60,747 nt of DNA, taken from an uncultured Pseudomonas sp. Its GTDB lineage: Bacteria; Pseudomonadota; Gammaproteobacteria; Pseudomonadales; Pseudomonadaceae. Position 1 is the first letter of the stretch; the number at the start of each line of letters is the position of its first letter. Shown here in pieces: positions 34,063 to 43,140 of this stretch. The position numbers were made by a program, and so were the translations under genes. The DNA is taken from NCBI GenBank assembly GCA_943914515.1, contig CALUCI010000008.1:1-60747 (forward strand), read 5' to 3'. The notes beneath the pieces are model-generated. The model worked only from the letters and a program-made list of their open reading frames with translations. It was not told where the DNA came from and did not search any database.

Positions 34063-34947
34063 ATGTCATTGCGCGCCCTGCGAACCCTGGTTGCCATCGC
34101 CCAGCATGGCTCGTTTGCCCGTGCGGCGGAGGCGGTGCACCTCACCCAGTCGGCGGTGAGCCTGCATATCCGCGGCCTTGAAGAGGAATTCAACGCGCAG
34201 CTTTTTGACCGTTCGCGGCGCTTGCCGGCGCTGACCGAGGCCGGCTACCTGGCCCTGGAACGCGCGCGGGAGATCCTGGCGCTGTACGACAGCATTGCCG
34301 CCGATCTGGGCGAGGACGGTGAATTGCGCGGCCCTCTGCGGGTGGGGGCGATCCACACGACCCTGGCGGGCATCCTGCCGTCGGCCCTGGCGGTGCTGAG
34401 CGCCGAGCATCCGCATCTTCGGGTCAACGTGGCTTCCGGGATGTCCGCCGAGCTGGCGATCCGGGTCGAGTCAGGCGAGCTGGATGCTGCGGTCACCACC
34501 GAGCCGGTCAAACCGCACCCTTATGGACTGGTCAGCACGCCGCTGTACGAGGAAGGGTTCTGGATCATTGCGCCGTTGCACCTGGGGCATGTCGACGCCC
34601 GGCGCTTGCTGCAGGACCAGCCCTTCATCCGCTTCGACCGCCGCGCCTGGGCCGGACGCACCATCGAACGGGAGTTGCGGCGCATGCGCTTGCGCGTGCG
34701 TACCACCATGGAGCTGGACAGCCAGGAGGCGATTGTCCAGATGGTCGCCAGCGGTCTCGGGGTGTCCATCGTGCCGTCGTCGCGGCGCAATCTGCAGCGT
34801 CTGGGGTCGCTGGTGTATCTGCCGTTCGGCGAGCCGCAGCGCATGCGCCAGGTGGTGTTGATCGAGCGCGAGGATCGCCCGCGCGGCCGGCTGGCGGCGG
34901 CGCTGGCTCAGGTGCTGCGTCGCCAGGCTGCGACAATCGATGAGTAA
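34063..34947 (+). CDS. LysR-family transcriptional regulator
   Basis: A 294-residue LTTR. The winged helix-turn-helix is at residues 1-60 (ALRTLVAIAQHGSFARAAEAVHLTQSAVSLHI) and is followed by a substrate-binding effector domain (about 88-290). The downstream gene on the same strand, 89 bp on, is an AEC-family carboxylate/auxin-type carrier; the regulator may control it. The effector ligand is not evident. Confidence 0.92.
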   Translation: MSLRALRTLVAIAQHGSFARAAEAVHLTQSAVSLHIRGLEEEFNAQLFDRSRRLPALTEAGYLALERAREILALYDSIAADLGEDGELRGPLRVGAIHTTLAGILPSALAVLSAEHPHLRVNVASGMSAELAIRVESGELDAAVTTEPVKPHPYGLVSTPLYEEGFWIIAPLHLGHVDARRLLQDQPFIRFDRRAWAGRTIERELRRMRLRVRTTMELDSQEAIVQMVASGLGVSIVPSSRRNLQRLGSLVYLPFGEPQRMRQVVLIEREDRPRGRLAAALAQVLRRQAATIDE

Positions 34948-35036
34948 AACTTGAGGGTCGATCAAGTATTCGTCGTTTTTAATCAAGCATCAGGGTCTTT
35001 ATCGTAGCGGCCATCCACCGGTTTTCTGGAAGTGCC

Positions 35037-35963
35037 ATGACCCTCCCTCTGCTGCTCGCGCTGTTGCCCATTGCCCTGCTGATCATGCTTGGCGCATGGC
35101 TGCGCCGTAGCCAGTTCATCGCCGATGCGTTCTGGCCCCAGGCCGAGCGCCTGGGTTACTACGTGCTGCTGCCCGCGCTGTTCGTCCACGGCCTGGCCAC
35201 GGCCAGGCTCGATGGCGTGCCGGTGCAGGGGATGATCCTCGCGCTGGTGTCTTCGACGGTGTTGGTGGCATTGCTGCTGGTGGCGTTGCGGCGATATTTC
35301 AGTGTCGATGATGCGGCGTTCACCTCGGTGTTTCAGGGCGGCGTGCGCTTCAACAATTACGTGGGAGTGTCGGCAGCGGCGGGTTTGCTGGGCACTCAGG
35401 GTATTGCCCTGGCGGCGGTGGCCAATGCGGCCATCGTGCCGACGGTGAATATTCTGTGCGTGCTGGTATTCGCCCGTTATGGCTCGGCGGGGCGCATGTC
35501 GTGGAAGGGCATTGCCCGGCAGATGGCACTCAACCCGCTGTTGCTGGCGTGTGCGGTGGGCATGCTGTTGCGGGTCAGCGGACTGGGCTTGCCGGTGGCG
35601 TTGGAGCCGTTGTTGAAGGCCCTGGGCCAGGCGTCGTTGCCGCTGGGGCTGCTGTGCGTTGGCGCGGCGCTGGAACTGGGGTCGGTGCGTAACTGGTTGC
35701 GCCCGGTGGGACAGGCATCGGTGGCCAAGTTCATGGTCATGCCGCTGATCACGCTTGGCGCCTGTCACCTGTTCGGCCTGAAGGGCGACGCCGCGCTGGC
35801 GGCGCTGTTGTTCCAGGCGCTGCCGACTGCGTCGTCGTCATACATCATGGCCCGGCAACTGGGCGGGGATGCACCGCTGATGGCGGGGATCATTGCCGGG
35901 CAGACGCTGCTCGCCGCAGTGGCATTGCCGCTGGCGGTGAGCAGTCTGTTGCCGTGGATCTGA
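35037..35963 (+). CDS. AEC-family transporter
   Basis: A 308-residue inner-membrane carrier with about ten helices of the auxin-efflux-carrier (AEC/MdcF-like) family. Typical blocks are the early GAWLRR, VRFNNYVGVS in the first half and FQALPTASSSYIMARQLGGD near the C-terminus. Family members move dicarboxylates, malonate or similar anions. It is likely under control of the LysR protein encoded immediately upstream. The gene is followed by a REP cluster. Confidence 0.9.
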   Translation: MTLPLLLALLPIALLIMLGAWLRRSQFIADAFWPQAERLGYYVLLPALFVHGLATARLDGVPVQGMILALVSSTVLVALLLVALRRYFSVDDAAFTSVFQGGVRFNNYVGVSAAAGLLGTQGIALAAVANAAIVPTVNILCVLVFARYGSAGRMSWKGIARQMALNPLLLACAVGMLLRVSGLGLPVALEPLLKALGQASLPLGLLCVGAALELGSVRNWLRPVGQASVAKFMVMPLITLGACHLFGLKGDAALAALLFQALPTASSSYIMARQLGGDAPLMAGIIAGQTLLAAVALPLAVSSLLPWI

Positions 35964-35967
35964 GGGC

Positions 35968-36174
35968 CTCATCGCCGGCAAGACCGGCTCCCACGACAGT
36001 CGCTGCAGCCATCGAGGTGTCCGTGCGGGCCTCTCGCGGGCAAGCCCGCTCCTACGGTGGGAGTACCTGTCTTGTTCAGAGCCCGTAGGAGCGGCTCCAG
36101 CCGCGAGGCGTGATCTGCGGCCATCGAGGTGTCCGCGTGGGCCTCTCGCGGGCAAGCCCGCTCCTACCGGGGAG
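35968..36174. repeat. REP cluster with a repeated unit
   Basis: At least four REP cores lie here. The unit GCCATCGAGGTGTCCG, a short link, then CTCGCGGGCAAGCCCGCTCC occurs twice (about 36008-36056 and 36120-36168). A more divergent palindrome, CGCCGGCAAGACCGGCTCCC, starts the cluster. Confidence 0.85.
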
Positions 36175-36181
36175 CGAGTAC

Positions 36182-38680
36182 TCAGAAGCTTCCGCGCAGC
36201 GTCAGCATGTAGTTGCGGGGTGTGCCGTACCAGTTGCCATAGGCGCTGCTGGCGACGGTCTGGTAGTACTCCTTGTCGAACAGGTTGTTGCCGTTGAGGG
36301 CGGCGGTCCAGTGGTCGTCGATGCGGTATTCGACCAGCGCGTTCCACACCGCGTAGCCGGCCTGGGTGTACTGGAAGCTGTTGGAACTCGGGCTCAGCGA
36401 GCCATCCTCGAGCCTGATCTGGACGTTGCCGGTCACGTAGTTGCTGCTCTGGATGGTGGCGCCACCGCCAACCTTCCAGTCGTTGAACTGGCCAGGCAAC
36501 TGGTAGGTGGTGAAGAACTTGAACAGGTGTTTCGGCGTCTGGGTGCTCAGCGGTGTGCCGACGGCGCTGGCCGTTCCGGTCTTGCGCTGCTCGTTGAGGT
36601 TGAAGGTGTAGCCGGCGCTCACTTGCCAGCCCGGGGTCAGTTCGCCGGTGACTTCCAGGTCCACGCCCTTGCTGATGTTCTCGCCGCCCGCCACGTAGCA
36701 GCAGGCGTTGGCGGTGGTGGCCTGGGAGAACACGTAGATCGCGTTGTTTTCCTGCTTGGTGTAGTACGCCGCTGCGGACAGGTTCAGGCGACCGTCCAGC
36801 ACTTCGCCCTTGGTGCCGATCTCGTAGGTGTCGCCGGTGATGGCATCGAGCGGTGCGAAGTCGGCACCGACCACTTCCAGTTGCGGTTTGTAGATCTGCG
36901 CGTAGCTGGTGTAGACCGACCATTGTGGCGTCAGGTCGTAGATCAGGCCGCCGTAGGGCGTGATGATGCCGCTGTCGTTACCGCCGTCCTTGCGATTGGT
37001 ACCGAACGACGGCACCACAGCGTGGATGGTGCTGGCGTAGTCGGAATAGCGTGCGCCGAGTACCAGTTTGAGCGGGTCGGCCAGCGCCAGCCGGGTGGTC
37101 AGGTAGGCACCGTGCTTGCGCGCGTTCCAGGACGGGTATTCGTAGTACAGCGGTGGTGTTGCGGGTTTGGCCAGTGAGCCGGCGTCGATGGCGAAGAGGT
37201 TCACCGGCACGGCGTCCTGCCAGCGGCTGTGGTCCACGTAGCTGCGCTGCATATCGGAATAGTCCACGCCCGCGACCACTTCATGACGTCGGCCGAAGGC
37301 GTCGAAGATGCCCTGCAGGTTGGCGTCGAACAGGTCCTGATTGTTGTCGAAGTTGCGGACCACCCGCTGGTAGCTGGCACCGATGTTGGTGTCGGGGTTA
37401 ATCGGGTTGGCGATCTGGCCCATGTCCTGTTCGGAATCGTAGCGGCTGCGGGTGAAGCTGCTGTTGATCTTCCAGTCGTCGTTGAAGCGATGGTCGACCT
37501 TGGCGAACACCTCGGTGCGTTTGTAGTTGTTGCTCGACCAGTCGGCGCTCAGCTTGTCGTCCCGCGACAGGCCCAGCGGCGCGCCGGTGCTGTAGCGTGG
37601 CAGGCCGTTTTCCCAGTAGCCGTCCTGGTCGCGCCATTCGTAGATGCCGCCGACGCTGACGGTGGTGTCCGGGCTCAGGTCGGCTTCGAGGGTGCTGAAC
37701 AGCACGTGTTTTTCGCTGTCGGCACCGCCGTAGAAGTAGCGCTTGTCTTCCACCGAGGCAGCCATGCGTCCGCGCAGCGCGCCATCGAAACCGAGCGGGC
37801 CGGTGACGTCGACTTCGCTGCGGTAGTTGTCCCAACTGCCGGCGGAGGTGTTGAACTTCAGTTGCGTCTCGGCCAGGGCGCGCTTGCGCACCAGGTTGAT
37901 TGCGCCGCCGGGTTCGCCGGTACCGCCGAACAGGCCGTCGGAGCCGCGCAGTACTTCGATGTGGTCGTAGGCAGTGGTGTCGGCGAGGGTGTCGTAGGTC
38001 TGTTCGCGCATTGCTGGTGTGCCGCCGTCAACCTGGATGTTGGTCAGGTTGAAGCCGCGGGAGAGGACTTTGGTGTTGGCGTCGTTGCCGCCAATGATGG
38101 TGATGCCCGGCGTCTGCTCGAGCACCTGGGCCAGGTTGGTCATGGCCTGGTCTTCCATGCGCTGGCGGGTGATCACGGTCACCGACTGCGGGGTGTCCTT
38201 CAGGCTGTGGGGCATCTTGCCGCCGACGGCCACGGCGCCGGTAGTGTAGGAGCCGCTGTTCTCGGTGTAGCTGCCCAGTTCGCCGGCACCGACGATGCTG
38301 GTGGCCGAAAGCTGCACGCTGCCGTCGGCCGGCAGGCGGTTGAGCAGGATGGCCTTGGGGCCGCTGAAGTCAAAACCCAGGCCAGTGCCGGACAGCAATT
38401 GCACGATGGCTTCGGCGGCGGTCATCTCGCCGCGCACGCCGGCAGAGCGCACATCGCGGGCCAGGTCGGCGGTGTAGCCGACTTCCCAGCCGGTTTCCCG
38501 GCTGAACTGGTTGAGGGCGCTGGCCAGCGGTTGCGCGGCGATATCGAAGCGTTGCAGCGAACCTTGCTGGCTGGCCTGGGCAGGTGCCTGCGGCGCCGCC
38601 AGCACCTGGCCGCTGCCCAGGCAAACGGCCAGCGCCAGGGCGCTGTAGCCGAAGATGGTTTTGACTGTGAAATCGTGCAT
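36182..38680 (-). CDS. TonB-dependent siderophore receptor with STN domain
   Basis: An 832-residue ferric-siderophore receptor. The ATG at 38680 follows GAGGGTTCC; the longer frame is not used. The signal peptide is followed by an STN domain (FDIAAQPLASALNQFSRETG, about 46-115), a plug with LKDTPQSVTVITRQRMEDQ and YDHIEVLRGSDGLFG, and a barrel ending in Phe (LTLRGSF). A CC pair (NACCYVAG) lies in an outer loop. Upstream on the same strand are its FecR and FecI partners. An inverted repeat TTGCGATTATTTTGCAA lies in the 110 bp before the gene, possibly an operator. Confidence 0.92.
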   Translation of the reverse strand: MHDFTVKTIFGYSALALAVCLGSGQVLAAPQAPAQASQQGSLQRFDIAAQPLASALNQFSRETGWEVGYTADLARDVRSAGVRGEMTAAEAIVQLLSGTGLGFDFSGPKAILLNRLPADGSVQLSATSIVGAGELGSYTENSGSYTTGAVAVGGKMPHSLKDTPQSVTVITRQRMEDQAMTNLAQVLEQTPGITIIGGNDANTKVLSRGFNLTNIQVDGGTPAMREQTYDTLADTTAYDHIEVLRGSDGLFGGTGEPGGAINLVRKRALAETQLKFNTSAGSWDNYRSEVDVTGPLGFDGALRGRMAASVEDKRYFYGGADSEKHVLFSTLEADLSPDTTVSVGGIYEWRDQDGYWENGLPRYSTGAPLGLSRDDKLSADWSSNNYKRTEVFAKVDHRFNDDWKINSSFTRSRYDSEQDMGQIANPINPDTNIGASYQRVVRNFDNNQDLFDANLQGIFDAFGRRHEVVAGVDYSDMQRSYVDHSRWQDAVPVNLFAIDAGSLAKPATPPLYYEYPSWNARKHGAYLTTRLALADPLKLVLGARYSDYASTIHAVVPSFGTNRKDGGNDSGIITPYGGLIYDLTPQWSVYTSYAQIYKPQLEVVGADFAPLDAITGDTYEIGTKGEVLDGRLNLSAAAYYTKQENNAIYVFSQATTANACCYVAGGENISKGVDLEVTGELTPGWQVSAGYTFNLNEQRKTGTASAVGTPLSTQTPKHLFKFFTTYQLPGQFNDWKVGGGATIQSSNYVTGNVQIRLEDGSLSPSSNSFQYTQAGYAVWNALVEYRIDDHWTAALNGNNLFDKEYYQTVASSAYGNWYGTPRNYMLTLRGSF

Positions 38681-38790
38681 GGAACCCTCATGAACAGGAA
38701 TGATTTGCAACCGCGAATCGCCTAGACGGGTTGAGGGAAACAAACCCGTAAGGTTTTTTGCGATTATTTTGCAATCACTCTGTCCACGCT

Positions 38791-39744
38791 TCAGTGGACG
38801 ATCAGCATGCCTCCCGGCAGCCGCGTCACCTGTGCCTTGCCAAGCCGGGCTAGAGCGGCCGCCACGGCTTCGGGATCATCCAGCCGGTAGTTGCCACTGA
38901 CCTGGACCTTGCCGGCGTCGCCGAACAACAGGATCGGCGCCCGACGCTGGCGCCCCAGTTCGCTCAACACCTCGGCCAGCGGGCGGTCCTGGAAGATCAG
39001 CCGGCCTTCGGTCCAGCCATGTTGCTCGGCGCTGCCCTCGGCATGACGTGGACCGAACCGGTCACCGTGCAGGTGCTGCCAGGCGCCGGCGTCGAGCAGG
39101 CTGGAGGCGCCGGCGGCGTTGCTCAGGCGGACCCGGCCTTGGTCCACCGCCACGGTGACGTCGTCCTGACGCAGGCTGACGCTGAAGCGGGTGCCGACCA
39201 CTTCCACCTGCGCCTGCTCGGCGCTGATGCGCAGCGGGCGGTTGCTGTCGTGGGCGGCGTCGATGTACAGGTCTCCGCGCAGCAGGTGGATCGAGCGCTG
39301 GCCAGCGTCGATATCGGCGCTGATGGCGCTGTTGCTGCCCAGCAGCACCTGCGACCCGTCCGCGAGGGTGACGCGCTGTTGCTCGCCGCGCCCGGTCAGG
39401 TAGTCGGCTTGCCAGCGCAGCGGCAGGTCGCCGGCCCAGCCGCCGAGCATCAACAGCACGGCGGCGGCGCTGGCAAAGGCTGCCCAGCGGCGTTTTGGCG
39501 GCGAGGAGGGGAGGGTGACGACGGGGGCTTTCGGCAATTCGGTTTCGAGCGATTGCAGGGCCTGTTCGAAGGCGCTGGCGTGCCACAGGTTTTCGACTCG
39601 CGCATAGGCCTCGGCATGTTCCGGGCGGGCCATGAACCAGTGTTCGAACTGCGCTTGTTGTTCAGCGCACAAGGGCGTGTCGAGGCTGCGGGTGAACCAC
39701 ACGAGCGCCTGTTCTTCACAGGCCTGGAGGTCGTGTTCAGTCAT
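38791..39744 (-). CDS. FecR-family anti-sigma factor / sigma regulator
   Basis: A 317-residue FecR-like protein. The N-terminal cytoplasmic block includes FEHWFMARPEHAEAYARVE. One transmembrane helix lies at about 87-105. The periplasmic FecR domain (RVTLADGSQVLLGSNS, RSIHLLRGDLYIDA) and a C-terminal STN-like segment follow. Its ATG at 39744 overlaps the sigma gene's TGA by four bases (ATGA), so the longer frame to 39774 is not the start. It lies 110 bp before the receptor. Confidence 0.9.
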   Translation of the reverse strand: MTEHDLQACEEQALVWFTRSLDTPLCAEQQAQFEHWFMARPEHAEAYARVENLWHASAFEQALQSLETELPKAPVVTLPSSPPKRRWAAFASAAAVLLMLGGWAGDLPLRWQADYLTGRGEQQRVTLADGSQVLLGSNSAISADIDAGQRSIHLLRGDLYIDAAHDSNRPLRISAEQAQVEVVGTRFSVSLRQDDVTVAVDQGRVRLSNAAGASSLLDAGAWQHLHGDRFGPRHAEGSAEQHGWTEGRLIFQDRPLAEVLSELGRQRRAPILLFGDAGKVQVSGNYRLDDPEAVAAALARLGKAQVTRLPGGMLIVH

Positions 39745-40268
39745 CGCGACCCCCATTCGGTGCCTTTGAGGCAAGCAGCCAGGGCAATGCGCAAATCCTT
39801 TTCTACGGTGCTGAGCGAAATATCCAGCCGCTCGGCGATGGCGCTTTGCGACAGGCCATGCAGGCGGTGGAGCAGGAGTATACGCTGCTGGCGCTCGGGC
39901 AAGCCCCTGAGCACGTCCTGCAACTGGCGCAACTGCTGCTGGCCCTGGGCATGGGATTCCGGTCCGGGCTGGGGGGCGGGCACGGTGGCGAGTTGCTGGT
40001 CATCGTCCGGGGTGAATTCGAAACGGCGCTTGCTGCGCTGGCTGCGCAGGTGATCGAACGCCAGGTGCTGGGCGGTCTGGTAGAGAAACGGCCGCAGGTG
40101 CTCGATATGCCGCCCCGGCAGCGCCTGGGCGACGCGCAGATAGGCTTCCTGGGCGAGGTCTTCGGCAAGATTGGCGCAGCCGACCACCTTGGCCAGCATG
40201 CGCACCAGGACGGGTCGTTGATCGACGAATAAGGCATCCAGCTCTTGCTTGCCGACTCCCGGCTCCAT
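39741..40268 (-). CDS. ECF sigma factor, FecI type
   Basis: A 175-residue iron-starvation type sigma factor. Region 2 reads CANLAEDLAQEAYLRVAQALPG with LYQTAQHLAFDHLRSQ. Region 4 reads LPERQQRILLLHRLHGLSQSAIAERL with LSTVEKDL as recognition helix. It heads the third FecI-FecR-receptor cassette of the window. A weak Fur-like match lies 39 bp upstream. Confidence 0.9.
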   Translation of the reverse strand: MEPGVGKQELDALFVDQRPVLVRMLAKVVGCANLAEDLAQEAYLRVAQALPGRHIEHLRPFLYQTAQHLAFDHLRSQRSKRRFEFTPDDDQQLATVPAPQPGPESHAQGQQQLRQLQDVLRGLPERQQRILLLHRLHGLSQSAIAERLDISLSTVEKDLRIALAACLKGTEWGSR

Positions 40269-40306
40269 GGCGCTTCCCCTGATAAAAAGCGGGGCGCATG
40301 GTAGCA

Positions 40307-40325
40307 GTTAATAAGAATTTTTCGC
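40307..40325 (-). promoter_or_regulatory. Weak Fur-box-like site
   Basis: GTTAATAAGAATTTTTCGC matches the Fur consensus at 12 of 19 positions, 39 bp upstream of the sigma gene start. The local AT-richness makes chance matches more likely than at the sites near 24 kb. Confidence 0.35.
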
Positions 40326-40436
40326 AATTGAGGGTTTTGTGGGTGGTCTACGCTCGGTAGAGCATATCGGTCTTGCAGGCATCAACGACGGTGATGGTTG
40401 ATCTTCTTTAAACAGTGACAGCGGGTGGAGGGATAC

Positions 40437-40622
40437 ATGCTTTTCGACGCGGTTCTCGGTTTTATATGGGAGGTTTTCTTTTACTTCATAGGCCATTGGT
40501 CTCTGCGGGCGGTAACGCTAGGACGGTACAAGGGAAATGGCGACAGCTCCTGGGTATCTTTATTCGGCTTGTTTGTGGTGATTGTGTTTGCCGTGGTGTT
40601 GGTGGCTATCTGGAAGCTGTGA
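40437..40622 (+). CDS. Small membrane protein, unknown function
   Basis: A 61-residue protein with two hydrophobic segments (MLFDAVLGFIWEVFFYFIGHW and VSLFGLFVVIVFAVVLVAIW) joined by a short basic loop with LGRYKGNGD. GGAGG six bases upstream supports the ATG at 40437. Not recognised beyond resemblance to small conserved pseudomonad inner-membrane proteins. It lies 105 bp before the MBL-fold hydrolase on the same strand. Confidence 0.72.
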   Translation: MLFDAVLGFIWEVFFYFIGHWSLRAVTLGRYKGNGDSSWVSLFGLFVVIVFAVVLVAIWKL

Positions 40623-40727
40623 ATGGACCGCGCGGGCCGTCGCCCCCGGTCATGCTCGTCCAGGTTTGTGCTTCCATCGTTTTTCGCACTGTGGCAAAAA
40701 TGCGCCATCCACTTCACAGGAACACCC

Positions 40728-41372
40728 ATGCAAGCCGCAAAGCCCGCACTTATCCGCGAAACCTTCCCCGTCGGTCCGTTGCAGTGCAACTGCACGATCA
40801 TCGGCGATCCGTTGACGAAAAAAGCCATTGTGGTCGACCCGGGCGGCAATCCGGAGCTGATCATGCAGAAGCTCGATGCCCACGGCCTGAAGGTGGTCAG
40901 CATCATCCACACCCACGCCCATCTCGATCACTTCCTCGCCTCCGGCCAGTTGAAGGAGAAGACCGGTGCCACCCTGCACCTGCACAAGGATGACCAGTTC
41001 CTGTGGGACAACCTGGAAATGCAGTGCAGCATGTTCGGCGTGCCGTACACGCCGGTGCCGGCGCCGGACCGCTGGCTGGCCGATGACGAGGAACTGGCCT
41101 GCGGCTGTGGCGTGGCACTGCACACCCCGGGGCATACGCCGGGCTCGATGAGTTTCTGGTTCGCCGAGGCGAAGCTGCTGATCGCTGGCGACACCCTGTT
41201 CCGTCGCGGAATTGGCCGCACCGATTTGTGGGGTGGCGACCAGCCGACTATCGTTCGGTCGATCAAGCAGCGGTTGTACAGCCTCGACGAAGAGGCGACG
41301 GTGGTGACCGGGCACGGACCCGACACCCGGCTGGGCGATGAGATGCGCGAGAACCCCTTCGTGCGGGCTTGA
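40728..41372 (+). CDS. Metallo-beta-lactamase-fold hydrolase (glyoxalase II-like)
   Basis: A 214-residue cytoplasmic enzyme with the metal motif HTHAHLDH (residues about 62-69), a downstream HTPGHTPGSMSFW with the third His, the AGDTLFRRGIGRTDL aspartate and a C-terminal VVTGHGPDT His. This is the pattern of YcbL/GloB-type thioesterases. The ATG at 40728 follows CAGGAACACCC. It may hydrolyse S-lactoylglutathione or a related thioester. All catalytic metal ligands are present. Confidence 0.9.
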   Translation: MQAAKPALIRETFPVGPLQCNCTIIGDPLTKKAIVVDPGGNPELIMQKLDAHGLKVVSIIHTHAHLDHFLASGQLKEKTGATLHLHKDDQFLWDNLEMQCSMFGVPYTPVPAPDRWLADDEELACGCGVALHTPGHTPGSMSFWFAEAKLLIAGDTLFRRGIGRTDLWGGDQPTIVRSIKQRLYSLDEEATVVTGHGPDTRLGDEMRENPFVRA

Positions 41373-41467
41373 GCCAGTAGGGAATTTTTCCTGCCGGCGG
41401 CGTTCCAAGCCAGGCATAGAACCGAAGCTGGTTCGCCGCCAATACGAATTACTGCAGGAGCTTGTCC

Positions 41468-42160
41468 ATGTTCACCATGCGTCGTTTGATTATCGTCACG
41501 ACTGTCGCGGCCCTGATGACCGGCTGTGCCGGTCAGAACCCCTATGACAACCAGGGTCAGACGCAAGAATCCTCAGGGATGAGCAAGACCGCCAAGTACG
41601 GCGGACTGGGCGCGCTGGCCGGCGCCATCGCCGGTGCCGCCATCGACCACAACAACCGCGGCAAGGGTGCGCTGATCGGCGCTGCCGCCGTGGGTGCCGC
41701 CGCCGCCGGCTATGGCTACTACGCCGACAAACAGGAAGCGGCCCTGCGTGAAAGCATGGCCAATACCGGGGTGGAAGTGCAGCGCCAGGGTGATCAGATC
41801 AAGCTGATCATGCCGGGCAACATCACCTTCGCCACCGACTCGGCGAACATCGCCCCGAGCTTCTACAGCCCGCTGAACAACCTGGCGAACTCGTTCAAGC
41901 AGTTCAACCAGAACACCATCGAAGTGGTCGGCTTCACCGACAGCACTGGCAGCCGCCAGCACAACATGGACCTGTCGCAGCGCCGTGCGCAGGCGGTCAG
42001 TACCTACCTGACGTCGCAGGGTGTCGATGGATCGCGGGTGACCGTGCGCGGGATGGGCCCGGATCAGCCGATCGCGAGCAACGCCGATGCCAATGGCCGG
42101 GCGCAGAACCGTCGGGTAGAGGTGAACCTGAAGCCGATTCCCGGGCAGAACTATCAGTAA
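41468..42160 (+). CDS. OmpA-family lipoprotein (YiaD-like)
   Basis: A 230-residue outer-membrane lipoprotein. The lipobox LMTGC gives Cys20. A glycine-zipper segment (GGLGALAGAIAGAAI and IGAAAVGAAAAGYGYYA) follows. The OmpA C-terminal peptidoglycan-binding domain occupies the last 110 residues (FATDSANI, VVGFTDSTGS, LSQRRAQAV). AGGAG lies eight bases before the ATG. It probably tethers the outer membrane to peptidoglycan. Confidence 0.93.
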   Translation: MFTMRRLIIVTTVAALMTGCAGQNPYDNQGQTQESSGMSKTAKYGGLGALAGAIAGAAIDHNNRGKGALIGAAAVGAAAAGYGYYADKQEAALRESMANTGVEVQRQGDQIKLIMPGNITFATDSANIAPSFYSPLNNLANSFKQFNQNTIEVVGFTDSTGSRQHNMDLSQRRAQAVSTYLTSQGVDGSRVTVRGMGPDQPIASNADANGRAQNRRVEVNLKPIPGQNYQ

Positions 42161-42178
42161 TTCCTGAGGGCGTCCTCC

Positions 42179-42252
42179 CCGTAGGAGCGGGTTTACCCGC
42201 GAGGCGTCGGTGAGGTCACCATCGCTTCGCGGCTAAAGCCGCTCCTACGGGG
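42179..42252. repeat. REP pair
   Basis: Inverted cores GTAGGAGCGGGTTTACCCGC and CTTCGCGGCTAAAGCCGCTC stand between two convergent genes, the OmpA lipoprotein and the acyltransferase. Confidence 0.85.
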
Positions 42253-42259
42253 ATGTGGT

Positions 42260-43138
42260 TCAAGACGATTTCAATCTTTCCAGCCGCTCATCCTTCGCTT
42301 CCCATAACCGGTTGATCCATTGCTGGAACGCCAGCCGGTATGTCTCGTCCTGGTCGTAGCTGCGATTGAGGAATTCCTGCGGGATCGACAGTTCCTCGAA
42401 CTGCACCACGATCCGCCGCACCCGTCCGCACAACAGATCCCAGAACCCCGGTGCACCCTCGGGGTAGTGGATGGTCACGTCGATGATCGACTCCAGTTGC
42501 TCACCCATGGCATCAAGCACGAAGGCAATGCCGCCTGCCTTCGGTTTGAGCAGGTGGCGAAACGGCGATTGCTGCTGGCGATGCTTGGCCGCGGTGAAAC
42601 GGGTGCCTTCGGCAAAGTTGAAGATCGCGGTGGGCTTGCCGCGGAATTTCGCGCAGGTCTTGCGCGTGGTCTCCAGGTCCTTGCCGCGTTTCTCCGGGTG
42701 CTTGTCGAGGTACGCCTTGCTGTAGCGTTTCATGAACGGAAAGCCCAGCGCCCACCAGGCCAGACCGATCACCGGTACCCAGATCAGCACCTGCTTGAGG
42801 AAGAACTTCAACGGCCGGATGCGCCGGTTGAGCACGTACTGCAGGACCAGAATGTCCACCCAGCTCTGGTGGTTGCTGGTGATCAGGTAGCTGTGCTGGT
42901 AATCCAGCCCGGCCAGGCCGTCGACCTGCCAGCGGGTGTTGCCCAGCAGGTTCATCCAGGCCTTGTTGTTGCTGATCCAGGCTTCGTGGATATGCCGCAT
43001 CAGTTCATCGGTGACCCGCTGCGCCGCGGCGAACGGCAGGCACAGCTTGAACAGGCTGACGATGAACAGCGGCGTGCAGCAGACAATGGTGTTGAGCCCC
43101 AGCAGCAGGGCGGCGAGGGCGCCGCGCAGATTGGCCAT
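42260..43138 (-). CDS. 1-acylglycerol-3-phosphate acyltransferase family (YihG-like)
   Basis: A 292-residue membrane-associated acyltransferase. An N-terminal hydrophobic helix precedes the catalytic NHQSWVD (H-x4-D, about residues 89-95) and the acceptor-binding block FAEGTRFTAAKH. This matches the PlsC superfamily of the YihG type. It starts three bases after the pta stop, so it is very likely in the pta transcript. It would act on phospholipid precursors at the inner membrane. Confidence 0.9.
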   Translation of the reverse strand: MANLRGALAALLLGLNTIVCCTPLFIVSLFKLCLPFAAAQRVTDELMRHIHEAWISNNKAWMNLLGNTRWQVDGLAGLDYQHSYLITSNHQSWVDILVLQYVLNRRIRPLKFFLKQVLIWVPVIGLAWWALGFPFMKRYSKAYLDKHPEKRGKDLETTRKTCAKFRGKPTAIFNFAEGTRFTAAKHRQQQSPFRHLLKPKAGGIAFVLDAMGEQLESIIDVTIHYPEGAPGFWDLLCGRVRRIVVQFEELSIPQEFLNRSYDQDETYRLAFQQWINRLWEAKDERLERLKSS

Positions 43139-43140
43139 GG

